Assembly: GCA_963750065.1 (NCBI GenBank)
Contig: CAVVPK010000029.1
Span: forward strand, 62,001 to 126,000
Origin: CAVSRC01 sp963750065
GTDB lineage: Bacteria; Pseudomonadota; Alphaproteobacteria; Rhizobiales; Kaistiaceae
Length of the DNA stretch: 64,000 nt
Direction of reading: 5' to 3'
Shown: positions 43,989-53,310 of the stretch, in pieces
Position numbering within the stretch: position 1 is the first letter of the stretch
Layout: each line of letters opens with the position of its first letter
Program-made: the position numbers and the translations under genes
Notes under the pieces: model-generated
The model's input: the letters and a program-made list of their open reading frames with translations, nothing else
The model's database searches: none
Told to the model about the DNA's origin: nothing

Positions 43989-45016
43989 GCCCAGCCTCCA
44001 TCGGCATAAACGTCGGTGGTCAGGATGTCGGGCGAGGAGGTCGGCGCCGCCTTGCAGGCCTCGGTCGCCGCATCGACCTCTGCCTGCACCTCGGCCTCGA
44101 TGGCCGCGATCGCCGCCTCGGCGACGCCGAACTGGGCCAGGCGCTGGCGGTAGATCTTGATCGGATCGCGCTCCTTCCACGCCTCCAGCTCGCCCTCGGG
44201 GCGGTACTTGGCCGGATCGGCGCGCGAATGGCCGCTGTGGCGATAGGTCAGGCACTCGATCAGCGACGGCCCGTTTCCGGCGCGCGCCTTGTCATAGGCG
44301 GCTAACGCCGTGCGGTAGACCGCATCGGCGTCGTTGCCGTCGATGACGATGCGCTCCAGCCCGTAGGCCGAGGCCCGGTCGGCGGCCGGATGGGCGACCG
44401 CGGTCACCTCGGCGATCGGGGTGTATTCCATATAGAGGTTGTTCTCGCACACGAAGACCACCGGCAGCTTCCAGATGGCGGCGAAGTTGAGCGCCTCGTG
44501 GAAGGCGCCGATATTGGTGGTGCCGTCGCCGAAGAAGCACACCGACACGTCGCCGTCGCCCCTGTACTGGGCCCGCCAGGCGGCGCCGCAGGCGATCGGC
44601 AGATGGGCGCCGATGATGGCATAGGAGCCCATGACGCCATGCTCGACCGAGGTCAGGTGCATGGAGCCGCCCTTGCCGCGCATCAACCCGTTGTCGCGCT
44701 GCATCAGCTCGCCCAGCACCTTCTCGACCGAGACGCCGCGGGCCAGCGTATGGGCATGGCCGCGATAGGTGCAGAACGACAGGTCGCCGGGCTTCATCGC
44801 CGTGGCAAAGCCGGCCGCCACCGCCTCCTGACCGAGCGACAAATGGCTCGTCCCCTTGACCAGGTTCTGCAGGAACAGGTCGTAGGCCCGCTGCTCCGCC
44901 TGGCGGATGACAAGCTGACTGCGATACAGCCCAAGCCGCGTCTCCTCGCCGATGTCGTCATTGGCCATCTGGGTCCGTGCTTTGACCGCGGATGCGCCGC
45001 TAGCCTTCTTTGCCAA
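43976..45016 (-). CDS. 2-oxo acid/acetoin dehydrogenase E1 component, alpha subunit
   Basis: 346 residues. Thiamine-diphosphate motif GDGTTNIGAFHEALNFAA...NN (GDG then ENNLY) and the E1alpha signatures GLYRSQLVIRQAEQRAYDLF and YRGHAHTLARGV are present, as is a phosphorylation-loop-like TYRHSGHSRADP. Its length and alpha/beta layout match AcoA/AcoB and PDH E1 of proteobacteria. ATG 45016 is followed by a short basic leader; a second ATG (MANDDIG) about 16 codons in is possible. First gene of the three-gene unit, preceded by a terminator-like hairpin. Confidence 0.93.
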   Translation of the reverse strand: MAKKASGASAVKARTQMANDDIGEETRLGLYRSQLVIRQAEQRAYDLFLQNLVKGTSHLSLGQEAVAAGFATAMKPGDLSFCTYRGHAHTLARGVSVEKVLGELMQRDNGLMRGKGGSMHLTSVEHGVMGSYAIIGAHLPIACGAAWRAQYRGDGDVSVCFFGDGTTNIGAFHEALNFAAIWKLPVVFVCENNLYMEYTPIAEVTAVAHPAADRASAYGLERIVIDGNDADAVYRTALAAYDKARAGNGPSLIECLTYRHSGHSRADPAKYRPEGELEAWKERDPIKIYRQRLAQFGVAEAAIAAIEAEVQAEVDAATEACKAAPTSSPDILTTDVYADGGWAWRN

Positions 45017-45100
45017 GGATTGTCCTCATGCTTGCCATGCCGGGAGAAACCCATACGCCCGCCAAAGGATCGCCATGGCCCTGTCGGGTTTCCCTGTCGT

Positions 45101-45129
45101 CTCCGGGGCAGCCGTGAGCCGCCCCGGAG
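45101..45129 (-). terminator. Hairpin between the amidohydrolase and E1alpha genes
   Basis: CTCCGGGGC (45101-45109) pairs perfectly with GCCCCGGAG (45121-45129), 11-base loop. It stands just after the amidohydrolase stop, so it probably ends or attenuates that transcript before the dehydrogenase genes. The T-run lies on the plus-strand side only. Confidence 0.5.
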
Positions 45130-45156
45130 CATTTTCGTCAGTCCGGGTTCCGGCGC

Positions 45157-46626
45157 TTACTGCCGGAAGAGATCGCGCGGAATTCCGGCGGTCTCGAACA
45201 CGTAGTCGCGGCTCGCCTCCAGCTCGGAGCGGAGCTTCGGGATGTCTACGTCGAGCAGGGTGCCCTTCCACTTGCGGACCTTGCCGGCAACCAGCACCGT
45301 GTCGACGTTGGTGCGGTCCATCAGCGTCACGACGGCGCCCGGGACATGGTTGAGAGGCGTGACGTTGATCGCCGTGGCGTCGAGCAGGATCAGGTCGGCC
45401 TCCTTGCCCGGCGTCAGCGATCCCACCTTCTTGTCGATGCCCAGGCACTTCGCGCCCTCCACCGTCGCGAAGCGGATGACGTCGCGCGAGGTGAGGAGTT
45501 CGGGCAGGTCCTCGCCGCCGTCGAGCGCCGCCTGGTTGACGAGGGCGCGCTGGAGGATCATCGCCGAGCGCATCTGCGTGAAGAAGTCGGCCGTCATCGT
45601 GCACTCGACGTCCGACGACAGCGAGGGCTGCATGCCGAGGCTGAGCGCCTTCTGCAGCGGCGGCGTGCCGTGACGCATGGTCATTTCAATCGGCACGGCC
45701 AGCGACAGCCGGCAGCCGGCATCAGCCGCTGTTTGCCAGGCCATATCGCTCATCCCGGTCATGTGGATGAAGATGAGGTCGGGCCCGAACTGCCCCGTCG
45801 AGGCAAGCTGATCGAAAAGCTCTGCCATCGGGAAAGCACCCACGATGTGCATGGCGATCGGGATATTCAGTTCGCGGCCGATCTTCCAGGATTTCTCATG
45901 GCCGGGAAGGTAGACCTCCCCGCCCATGATCATCGTCATGAGCTGGTCGTCGGAGGTGAAGTATTGCTGCTTCAGGCGGGTGGCATCGCCGGGATACTGC
46001 AGCTTGTCGCCCCAACCCTCGAAGTAGCCGAAAGCGGAGCGCCGGCCGGCGTCGTCTAGCGCCTTGACAACCGCATCGGAGTGCTCGGGCGTATGATGGA
46101 TCTGGGAGACATCCATGACCCCGGTGACGCCCGCGTCGAGCTGGGCAAGCGATCCGAAGAGCACGTTTGTGTAGACGTCCTGGGGTCGGTAGACCATCGA
46201 GAACTTCCCGAGGATGTATTCCATGTAGTTGTAGACACCGTGCGGCTTGCCATCGTTGATGAGCAGGGCATCGGCGAGGAAACCACGCAGCGCCGTCTCG
46301 AACTCGTGGTGATGGGTGTCGATGAATCCGGGCATGACGATCATGCCCTTGGCGTCGATGACGGCGGCATCGTCGGCACTGAGATTGCGGCCGACCGAAA
46401 CGATCTTCTTGCCTTCGATCAGGATGTCGGCCTCGTCGAAATCGCCGACCGCCGGGTCCATGGAGAGCACGGCGCCCCCCTTGATCAGCAACCGGCGTCC
46501 GGCCTGCCCGCTACCCTGCGGCAGGCCCGGCGCCACCGTCGCCGGTCGTGCGGCGAATGAGGCACCTGACGCCGTGCCGGTGGTTCCGGCCGACATCAGC
46601 ATCCGCGATTTACAGAGTATGCACAT
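45157..46626 (-). CDS. Amidohydrolase family protein (SsnA/TrzN/guanine-deaminase-like)
   Basis: 489 residues. Metal-dependent amidohydrolase with the HxH in PGFIDTHHHEFETALRG, a mid-barrel His in IPIAMHIVGAF, a second in LIFIHMTGMSD and an Asp in PSLSSDVECTM. The composite urease-like beta domain is formed by both ends (LLIKGGAVLSMDPA; GSLTPGKEADLILLDA). Start ATG 46626 has a strong GGGAGGGAGC site; the longer frame is unconserved. The leader (MCILCKSRMLMSAGTTG) is odd, with a CxxC pair and no clear export signal. In this operon it follows an ABC importer, so it probably deaminates or dechlorinates an imported nitrogen heterocycle or related amide. This is inference. Confidence 0.9.
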   Translation of the reverse strand: MCILCKSRMLMSAGTTGTASGASFAARPATVAPGLPQGSGQAGRRLLIKGGAVLSMDPAVGDFDEADILIEGKKIVSVGRNLSADDAAVIDAKGMIVMPGFIDTHHHEFETALRGFLADALLINDGKPHGVYNYMEYILGKFSMVYRPQDVYTNVLFGSLAQLDAGVTGVMDVSQIHHTPEHSDAVVKALDDAGRRSAFGYFEGWGDKLQYPGDATRLKQQYFTSDDQLMTMIMGGEVYLPGHEKSWKIGRELNIPIAMHIVGAFPMAELFDQLASTGQFGPDLIFIHMTGMSDMAWQTAADAGCRLSLAVPIEMTMRHGTPPLQKALSLGMQPSLSSDVECTMTADFFTQMRSAMILQRALVNQAALDGGEDLPELLTSRDVIRFATVEGAKCLGIDKKVGSLTPGKEADLILLDATAINVTPLNHVPGAVVTLMDRTNVDTVLVAGKVRKWKGTLLDVDIPKLRSELEASRDYVFETAGIPRDLFRQ

Positions 46627-46729
46627 AAGCTCCCTCCCATGTTTGTCCCGAGACACGCTGTCCGAGAAACTGCCGCCACCTTCCATAGTCCCCGCGCCGC
46701 GGACGGCAGCAGCCGGACGTAATTGACTC

Positions 46730-49261
46730 TCACCGCGCGATGCGGTGACGCAGCCTGGCCAGGCTGAAGAAGACCGCGGCCAACAGCGTCACCAGACCGA
46801 GCACGACGTAGTGCACTGAAGAATCGGAGTTGATGAACGATGAGGCGCTGCTGATCGCCTGGACCAGCGCTGCTCCCATCAGCGTGCAGATGATCGAGCC
46901 GCGCCCGCCGGCGACGCTGGCGCCGCCGAGCACCACGGCCGTGATGCTCATCAGCGTGTAGTCGATGCCGGTTGCCGCCGAGCCGATGCCGACCTGGCCG
47001 GCAAGCATCAGGCCGCCGATGCCGGTGAGCAGGCCGGACAGTCCGAACGCGAACACGATGGTGCGATTGCGATTGATGCCGAGCCGATTGGCGGCCACGG
47101 GGTTGGACCCGACCGCACGAACCCTGCGTCCGAGCGCGTGGCGGTACAGAATCCATTCGAACGCCACCACCACGATCAGCGCCGCAATCATTCCGGCCGG
47201 AATGCCGAGCAGGGAAATTTGCGGCACCTCGGAGAGGGAATCGCTGATCTGTCCGCCGGCCGTCGGTCTGAGCGCCAGGGAGAGGCCCTGCAGGCCGACG
47301 AACGCGGCCAGGGTGACGACGATGGCCGGAATCCGCATCCCCGTCGCCAGCCAGCCCTGCAGCAGGCCGAAGGCCGTCGTGCACGCGAGGATGACCGCGA
47401 GACCGACGACGACCTGCAGCGGCCCCGCGTCGATCGGCACCAGGAACGAGGCCAGGACGACGACGAGACCGGCGAGCGCGCCGACCGACAGATCGATCGC
47501 GCCGACCAGCACCACCACCATCTGCGCCACGGATATGAACGTCACGATCGCCAGAAAGGCGAGCATGGTCTCGATATTGAACTCGGACAGGAAGAACGGA
47601 TTGATCGCTGCCGTGCCGCCGAGGATGATCGCGGTCAGCACGGCCAGCACCGCCGCCGGCAGGTGGTCGCTCGCCAGCACGTCCCGCCAGCGCTTTCTTT
47701 CCTGCGTTTCGGTGCGCCGGCCCGAACGCGACACCGTGGCGGTCAGGTTGGCCTCGGTGATCATCGCGTCGGTGACGGCGTCGCCGCTCAATTCCTTGAC
47801 GATCTGCCCGCGCGCGAAAATCAGCACGCGGTCGCACATGCCTTCCAGCTCGATGCCGTCGGACGAGCACACGACGACCGCCAGGCCCTGGTCGGCGAGC
47901 TCCCGCAGCCGGTGATAGATCTCGGCGCGGGCGCCGACATCGACGCCCTTGGTCGGCTCGTCGACCAACAGGATGCGCGGCTTAGCCGCCATCTCGCGGC
48001 CGATCACCACCTTCTGCTGGTTGCCGCCCGACAGGTCGGCCACCGACGCCTCCAGCGTCGGCGTCTTGATGCGCAGGCGCTGGCTCATCTCGTCGCCGAC
48101 CGCGATCTCCGCACGCCGGTCGATCAGGCCACTCTGCGACAGCCGGTCGAGCGAGCCGATGCCCAGATTCTCGCGCACCGACAGGGTCAGGAACAGGCCC
48201 TCAGCGTGTCGGTCGTCGGGGACGAAGCCGACGGCGGCACGGCGCATCGCGCCGGCGGGATGGTGCCCATGCAGGGCGTGCCCCTTGACGGTCAGGGCGC
48301 CTTCTGCGTGCTGGCCGACACCGGCAAGCGCACGGATGAATTCGCGCTGGCCTTCGCCCTCGACGCCGGCCAGACCGACGATCTCGCCGGCACGCGCGGT
48401 GAAATCGACATTGTGGAAGCCGGGGCCGCTGAGGCCGCGAGCCTCGATCACCATATCGCCGACCGCGGTCGCCTTGTCCGGGAAGACCTGCCCCAGGGGA
48501 CGGCCGGCGATGAGCGTCACGATCTCGGCGTCGCTGATCGCGTGCGCCGGACGATTGTCGATGATCTGGCCGTCGCGGATGACCGAAATAGTGTCGGCCA
48601 GCTCCTTTACCTCCGGCAGGCGGTGCGACACGTAGATGATTGCCAGGCCGCGCTGGCGCAGCGACTTGATCAGCTCGAAGAGCTTGCGCACCTCTGCCTG
48701 TTGAAACGGCTCGGTGGGCTCGTCGAAGAAGATGACCTTCGGCTTCGTCGCCAGCGCACGGGCGATCTCCACCACATGCATCTGGGCCAGCGACAGCTCC
48801 GCCACGCGGCGGTCCAGCGGCGTCCACAGTTCGTCGGTCGCAACCTCACGCAGCAGGCGCTCCGCTTCCGCCCGTCCCTCAGCTCCGCTGAGGGCAGACG
48901 ACACCAGCTGCAGGTTTTCAAGCACCGTCAGGTCGGGCGCCAGTGCCGGATGCTGGAACGCCACCGAGACGCCGGCTTCGCGTAGCGCATCCACGCGCGG
49001 CGCGGTGATCTGCCGGCCTTCGAGTGTGATCGAGCCCTCGTCGACCTGCAGAACGCCGGCGGCGATCGAGATCAGGGTCGATTTGCCGGCGCCGTTCTCG
49101 CCGACGATCGCGTGGATCTCGCCGGGGCGCACGGTGAGATCGACACCGTTCAGCGCCTGCACCGGACCAAACGCCTTGCGAATGCCGCGCAAGGTCATCA
49201 CCGGCGCCGCTTCGCTTGCCGTCTGCACCACGTCCGGGTCCTTTTCCGCCACGAGAGTCAT
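46730..49261 (-). CDS. ABC transporter fused double-ATPase and permease (RbsA-RbsC fusion)
   Basis: 843 residues. Residues about 22-250 are nucleotide-binding domain 1 (Walker A GENGAGKST, 54-62; signature region reads ELSLAQMHVVEIARALA instead of LSGGQ). Residues about 270-500 are domain 2 (FTARAGEIVGLAGVEGEGQR, signature LSGGNQQKV, Walker B LLVDEPTKGVDVG). The C-terminal 310 residues are a permease with about nine helices (VGAIDLSVGALAGLVVVLAS, EAA-like VGSNPVAANRLGINRNRTI). Single-chain ATPase-permease fusions in this sugar/nucleoside family are uncommon; the usual arrangement is separate rbsA and rbsC. It partners with the separate permease encoded next, giving two different membrane subunits. 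Confidence 0.93.
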   Translation of the reverse strand: MTLVAEKDPDVVQTASEAAPVMTLRGIRKAFGPVQALNGVDLTVRPGEIHAIVGENGAGKSTLISIAAGVLQVDEGSITLEGRQITAPRVDALREAGVSVAFQHPALAPDLTVLENLQLVSSALSGAEGRAEAERLLREVATDELWTPLDRRVAELSLAQMHVVEIARALATKPKVIFFDEPTEPFQQAEVRKLFELIKSLRQRGLAIIYVSHRLPEVKELADTISVIRDGQIIDNRPAHAISDAEIVTLIAGRPLGQVFPDKATAVGDMVIEARGLSGPGFHNVDFTARAGEIVGLAGVEGEGQREFIRALAGVGQHAEGALTVKGHALHGHHPAGAMRRAAVGFVPDDRHAEGLFLTLSVRENLGIGSLDRLSQSGLIDRRAEIAVGDEMSQRLRIKTPTLEASVADLSGGNQQKVVIGREMAAKPRILLVDEPTKGVDVGARAEIYHRLRELADQGLAVVVCSSDGIELEGMCDRVLIFARGQIVKELSGDAVTDAMITEANLTATVSRSGRRTETQERKRWRDVLASDHLPAAVLAVLTAIILGGTAAINPFFLSEFNIETMLAFLAIVTFISVAQMVVVLVGAIDLSVGALAGLVVVLASFLVPIDAGPLQVVVGLAVILACTTAFGLLQGWLATGMRIPAIVVTLAAFVGLQGLSLALRPTAGGQISDSLSEVPQISLLGIPAGMIAALIVVVAFEWILYRHALGRRVRAVGSNPVAANRLGINRNRTIVFAFGLSGLLTGIGGLMLAGQVGIGSAATGIDYTLMSITAVVLGGASVAGGRGSIICTLMGAALVQAISSASSFINSDSSVHYVVLGLVTLLAAVFFSLARLRHRIAR

Positions 49262-49264
49262 CGC

Positions 49265-50281
49265 TCACCGCGCCATGGGGACCAGCCGTCGCCAGCGGGC
49301 TATTTCGGGCAGGGCGAAGCTGGCGATGATGATGACCGCCTGGACGATGTTCTGGGCCGAGGTTCCGAAGCCGACCGAAAGGACGAGCTGTCCGAGATAG
49401 GTGAGGAACAGCGCCCCGATCACCGTGGCCACGACGCTTCCGCGCTGGCCGCCGCCGATCGAATTGCCCCCCACGACGACCGCCGCGATGGTCGCCAGCA
49501 TGTACGGGACGCCGCAATCGACGGTCGGCGAAAGCACGTAGGAGGCCAGCAGCACGCCGGCTGCCGCATAGCAGAAGCCGGCCAGCGCATAGGTGGCGAT
49601 GCGGTAGGTGTCGAGCCGGATGGCGACGGCGACGGCGGCCCCCGGATTGACGCTGGCGGCGATGAAGCGGCGGCCGATCGCCGTTCGCGCGAGAACGAAT
49701 GCCACGCCCGCCGTGAACAGCACCATGGCGTACACCGTCAGCGGAACGCCGAGAACACGGGCGAGGCCGAAAGCATTCAGCGGCGGCGGCACCTGCTGGG
49801 CGAAGCCGCCCGAGACATACATCGTGGCGCCGAGCATGAGCGAGTTGACGCCGATGGTGGTGACCAGCGCCGGAACGCCGAGGAAGGTCACCAGCAGGCC
49901 GTTGATGCTGCCGACCGCAAGCCCCATGGCGAGCGCCAGAATGACGTAGCCGAGCGTCCCCCACGCCCCGGTCTGATCGCCGGGGAGTACCGAGACCATG
50001 ACGGCGGCGAACGACATGATGCCGGCCACCGACAGGTCCAGCCCTCTCTGCTGGATCACCAGATGCTGCCCGATCGAGGCGACCGCCAGAACGGCGAAGA
50101 AGGGCAGCATGGACGCACCGGCGCTGGGCGAGACGGTGCTCGGCGCGACCACTCCGCCGACGATCAGCAGGATCAGCGTTGCGAGCACCGCCTTCGCGAC
50201 CTGCGAAAGCGGCGCCAATCGCTTGCCGAAGACGGATGGCCGACGGCTCTGACCAGGGTCGTTACCGGTATCTTTGGTCAT
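49265..50281 (-). CDS. ABC transporter permease (RbsC/BPD_transp_2 family)
   Basis: 338 residues with some nine helices. Landmarks: QQRGLDLSVAGIMSFAAV, SINGLLVTFLGVPALVTTIG, SVNPGAAVAVAIRLDTYRIA. It is separated by 3 bases from the fusion gene downstream. Because the fusion protein already carries a permease domain, the importer would be heterodimeric in the membrane. Start could be four codons earlier (ATG 50293). Confidence 0.92.
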   Translation of the reverse strand: MTKDTGNDPGQSRRPSVFGKRLAPLSQVAKAVLATLILLIVGGVVAPSTVSPSAGASMLPFFAVLAVASIGQHLVIQQRGLDLSVAGIMSFAAVMVSVLPGDQTGAWGTLGYVILALAMGLAVGSINGLLVTFLGVPALVTTIGVNSLMLGATMYVSGGFAQQVPPPLNAFGLARVLGVPLTVYAMVLFTAGVAFVLARTAIGRRFIAASVNPGAAVAVAIRLDTYRIATYALAGFCYAAAGVLLASYVLSPTVDCGVPYMLATIAAVVVGGNSIGGGQRGSVVATVIGALFLTYLGQLVLSVGFGTSAQNIVQAVIIIASFALPEIARWRRLVPMAR

Positions 50282-50327
50282 AGCGTCCACCACCCGTCCC
50301 AGCGGCTTGCTTCAACGCCTGTGCTGG

Positions 50328-51458
50328 TTACTTCGACAGCAGCTGGCGCATCTCGTCCTTCGAGACCATGGCCGAGGGGATTGCCGTCGGCGGCAGGCTC
50401 TTGTCGCACTTCACGGCGAGCGCCGGGTCGGACGACGTGCTGTCCTCGGAGAAGGGCAGGTTGATCAGGCTGGGCTCGGTGTTGCTCAGGCCCTCGGCCG
50501 CGGCGACGCCCTTGCGCAGCGCCAGACGGGCGAGCCAGGTGTGGGCACTGGCGGTTGCCAGCTTGAACGTCGGGTTGGACCCGTGCAGATCCTGCCACAG
50601 GCAGCTCAGCTCGTTGAGGTCCTGGCCGGCGAAGGCGGGAATCGGCCGCCCGGCGGCAACGAACGCACGGATCGGGCCGGTGGTCTCGGCCATGATGCCG
50701 TCGATCTCAGGGTATTTGGCGATTTCGGCGGCGGTCACCTTCTGGGCGAGGGCCGGATCCCAGTTCGTGTCGACCGGACCTTCGAGCACCTTGATGCCGG
50801 GGTTCTTGGCGAAGACCTCGCGCCAACCGATCGCCTGGCTGGCGGTCATCGGGTTGCCGGCAGTGCCGCCCTGGACGATGACGTTGCCCTTGCCCTTGAG
50901 CGTCTTGACCATCCATTCGGCCAGCATCTTGCCGAGCTCGGTCTGACGTTCGGTCACGCGCACGAGGTAGTCCTTGCCCATCTGGCCGAACGGCGCCTCG
51001 CCGGTGGTGAACGGAACCACGGCGATGCCGGCATTGGTCGCCTGGCGCATGACCTTGAGCTGCGCGACGCCGGTATCGGCGAACACGATGATGACGTCGA
51101 AATGCTGGGCGATCAGGCCCTGGATGTCGGAGATCTGCTTCTCGGCCTTGAACTCACCGTCGGTGTAACGGACCTCGGTGATGTTCGGGCACTTCTTGGC
51201 TTCGTCCTCGAACTCGCGCCGGGTGATCTGGCGCCAGTAGTTGCCGCCCCAGCCGTCGGAGAAGGCGACCTTTATCTTCTTGGTGCCGCAGAACTTCGAC
51301 ATGTCCTGCATGTCCTGGATGCCGCCGATCTTGTTGGGCGCCATGTCGAGGCCAGCAAATTTGCTCTGTGCAGCGGCCGGCAACATGCTGCCGGCGACGA
51401 ACATCGCCGCCACCGCGGCCGTAGCGGCTCCAGAGATCACTCGTGCGAACGTTTGCAT
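50328..51458 (-). CDS. ABC transporter substrate-binding protein (Peripla_BP_4/RbsB-like)
   Basis: 376 residues with a signal peptide (about 1-30, ending AAAQ). Core: KIKVAFSDGWGGNYWRQITRREFED, DIQGLIAQHFDVIIVFADTG, GNVIVQGGTAGNPMTASQAI. The family takes sugars, autoinducer-2 or nucleosides. Cys residues at about 57, 89, 286 and 356 could give disulfides. It opens the operon that includes the permeases, the amidohydrolase and perhaps the E1/E2 genes. The upstream XRE-cupin gene is in the same direction and may regulate it. Confidence 0.92.
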   Translation of the reverse strand: MQTFARVISGAATAAVAAMFVAGSMLPAAAQSKFAGLDMAPNKIGGIQDMQDMSKFCGTKKIKVAFSDGWGGNYWRQITRREFEDEAKKCPNITEVRYTDGEFKAEKQISDIQGLIAQHFDVIIVFADTGVAQLKVMRQATNAGIAVVPFTTGEAPFGQMGKDYLVRVTERQTELGKMLAEWMVKTLKGKGNVIVQGGTAGNPMTASQAIGWREVFAKNPGIKVLEGPVDTNWDPALAQKVTAAEIAKYPEIDGIMAETTGPIRAFVAAGRPIPAFAGQDLNELSCLWQDLHGSNPTFKLATASAHTWLARLALRKGVAAAEGLSNTEPSLINLPFSEDSTSSDPALAVKCDKSLPPTAIPSAMVSKDEMRQLLSK

Positions 51459-51764
51459 TGGCTTGTTCCTCCCGGGTTTGCCATGCGAAGCCTGCGTCTG
51501 TGTTCAGCGCATCTTTTCGTGTTTAGTTTTTATTATGTCTAAGGTGCCGCGAGGGCTGGTGTCAATCCACCATGAACACCAATGTGGCGCCGATGCACAG
51601 GGCGGATGAGAGCCGACGGGGCGCAAAGCGGCCGCCGGCGAGCAGCGGCAACCGAGCGGTATCGGTATCGCGGCGACCGGCCGCAGCACCGGCGCGGAAA
51701 TCGCGTCGCTCAACGACCGCCGGAAGAAGTTCTTCGCTCCCGCGCGGGTATCTGCAGCGCGCGG
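51459..51764 (-). other. Promoter region of the importer operon; no gene seen
   Basis: About 300 bases between the XRE-cupin gene end and the binding-protein start. It contains an AT-rich patch (TTTAGTTTTTATTATGTC near 51520-51540) likely to hold promoter elements. No frame with family features was found. Confidence 0.45.
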
Positions 51765-52436
51765 TCAGGAGCCCACGTTGCGCACGTCGCCGGCGCGGTT
51801 GAGCACGACCCAGATGGCCGTAGCGGGCTCGTCGCCGACGGTGAAGACACGGTGCGGGAGATGGGAATCGAACGCCATCGAATCGCCCGGACCGAGTTCG
51901 TATTCCTCGAAGCCGATGTTCACGCCAAGGCGGCCAGACAGCACATACGCATACTCCTTGCCGCCGTGCCGGATCAGTAAATCCTTGCAGCAGGACTCGC
52001 TACCAACCTGATAGACAACATGGAGAAATTCGACTTCGTCGTCCGCGGTCGGGGTGAGCCGTTCCCAGTTCACGCCGCCTGCGAGCTGGATCTTCTTGCG
52101 CGTTTGCCGGCGCTGCACGAACCGGTCCGACGTCGGCGAAGCGCCGCTGCTCGGAAAGGCGACCGGAGCCTGTTCACCATCGTTGAAGAACTTGTCCACC
52201 GTCAGGCCAAGCTCATTGGCGAATCGGTACAGCGTGTCCACCGACGGCGTCACGCGCCCATGTTCGATCTGCGATACCAGGCTGGGCGAGACTCCGTTCC
52301 GCCGGGCGAACTCGCGCACGCTCATCGATGCGTTTTCGCGGTAGTCCCTGAGTCTTGCGCCCAGCCCGTTGGCCAGGTTCAGCGCGTCGCCGCGTTTCGC
52401 CAACCGCGTTCCAGCCTTCATGCCTGTGCGCTCCAT
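51765..52436 (-). CDS. XRE family transcriptional regulator with C-terminal cupin domain
   Basis: 223 residues. HTH at about 27-85 (LRDYRENASMSVREFARRNG, then VSPSLVSQIEHGRVTPSVDT), cupin at about 140-215 (KEYAYVLSGRLGVNIGFEEYEL, GDSMAFDSHLPHRVF). The cupin presumably senses a small ligand. Starts at 52481, 52436 and 52421 are possible; 52436 is chosen as a compromise, but GGAG placement fits 52421 best. A long frame upstream is not coding in character. Its orientation and position suggest control of the importer/amidohydrolase operon. Family members often regulate polyamine, purine or amine catabolism. Confidence 0.88.
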   Translation of the reverse strand: MERTGMKAGTRLAKRGDALNLANGLGARLRDYRENASMSVREFARRNGVSPSLVSQIEHGRVTPSVDTLYRFANELGLTVDKFFNDGEQAPVAFPSSGASPTSDRFVQRRQTRKKIQLAGGVNWERLTPTADDEVEFLHVVYQVGSESCCKDLLIRHGGKEYAYVLSGRLGVNIGFEEYELGPGDSMAFDSHLPHRVFTVGDEPATAIWVVLNRAGDVRNVGS

Positions 52437-52608
52437 GCCAATCGGCTGACTCGAACTCGTATAGTCAGCTAGAGTAAACATCAAGGGCGGCTTCCGGTGT
52501 CGGGCCGGATCGCACCACAGGCGCCGTGAACGAAGACCGTCCCAACTCGCCGGATTTCTGTTCGCTGCTGCCGTTGCGTGCCGCTTACCCCCATCAGGAG
52601 CAGGAAAT

Positions 52609-53304
52609 ATGGCCGAGACGAGTTTGATTATTGGCGGAACCGCTGGCATCGGAGCCGAGATAGGCAGGCAGCTGTCGCTGCGCGGCAGCGACGTCGTCAT
52701 CACCGGCCGTGACCGCGACAGGGCACGCGCGGCCGCGGCCGAACTCGGCGACAGCGTGCAGAGCATCGCCGTCGATATTTCCAGGCCGCGCGAGATTGCC
52801 TCGGCGCTGGCTGATGTCAGGAACGTCCGCAACCTCGTCATCTCCGCGATCGAGCGGGATGTGAATTCCGTCAAGGACTATAACATCGAACGCGCCATCA
52901 ATCTGGTGACGCTGAAGCTCGTCGGCTACACCGAAGTCATCCACTCGCTGCTCGGGCGGTTCACGCAGGACGCGTCGATCGTCCTCTTCGGCGGCCTCGC
53001 CAAGGAGCGCCCCTATCCGGGCTCGACCACGGTGACGTCGGTCAATGGTGCCGTCACCAGCATGGTCCGGACGCTGGCCATCGAACTCGCGCCGATGCGG
53101 GTCAATGCCATTCACCCCGGCATCATCGGCGACAGCCCCTATTGGGAGGGCAAGTCCGAAGCGCTCGCTCGCACCGTCGCCCGCACGCCGATCGGACGCC
53201 TGGCCACCATGCAGGAAGTCGTCGACGCGACGCTGTTCCTTCTCGACAACCAGGCCGTGAACGGCGTGAACCTGAACGTCGACGGCGGCTGGCTGTTGAT
53301 GTGA
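52609..53304 (+). CDS. SDR-fold protein lacking the usual Tyr-x3-Lys motif
   Basis: 231 residues. The nucleotide-binding motif GGTAGIGAEIGRQL (about 9-22) and the C-terminal VDGGWLL are those of classical SDRs. Where YxxxK should lie, the sequence reads GSTTVTSVNGAVTSMV, with no Tyr or Lys at the expected spacing; NNAG is also missing (LVISAIERDVNS). The protein likely binds NAD(P) but has a changed chemistry or a noncatalytic role. It is transcribed divergently from the XRE-cupin gene, and converges with the bicupin gene across a strong hairpin. Confidence 0.85.
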   Translation: MAETSLIIGGTAGIGAEIGRQLSLRGSDVVITGRDRDRARAAAAELGDSVQSIAVDISRPREIASALADVRNVRNLVISAIERDVNSVKDYNIERAINLVTLKLVGYTEVIHSLLGRFTQDASIVLFGGLAKERPYPGSTTVTSVNGAVTSMVRTLAIELAPMRVNAIHPGIIGDSPYWEGKSEALARTVARTPIGRLATMQEVVDATLFLLDNQAVNGVNLNVDGGWLLM

Positions 53305-53310
53305 GGCGGG

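Noticed and set aside
42249..44009. 586-codon open frame on the plus strand
   Set aside because: Antisense to the E2 and E1beta genes, whose lipoyl and thiamine motifs are certain.
51765..52874. Long version of the XRE-cupin gene beginning at 52874
   Set aside because: The first 130 codons overlap the divergent SDR gene and its promoter and have no conserved features; a start at 52481-52421 is far more likely.
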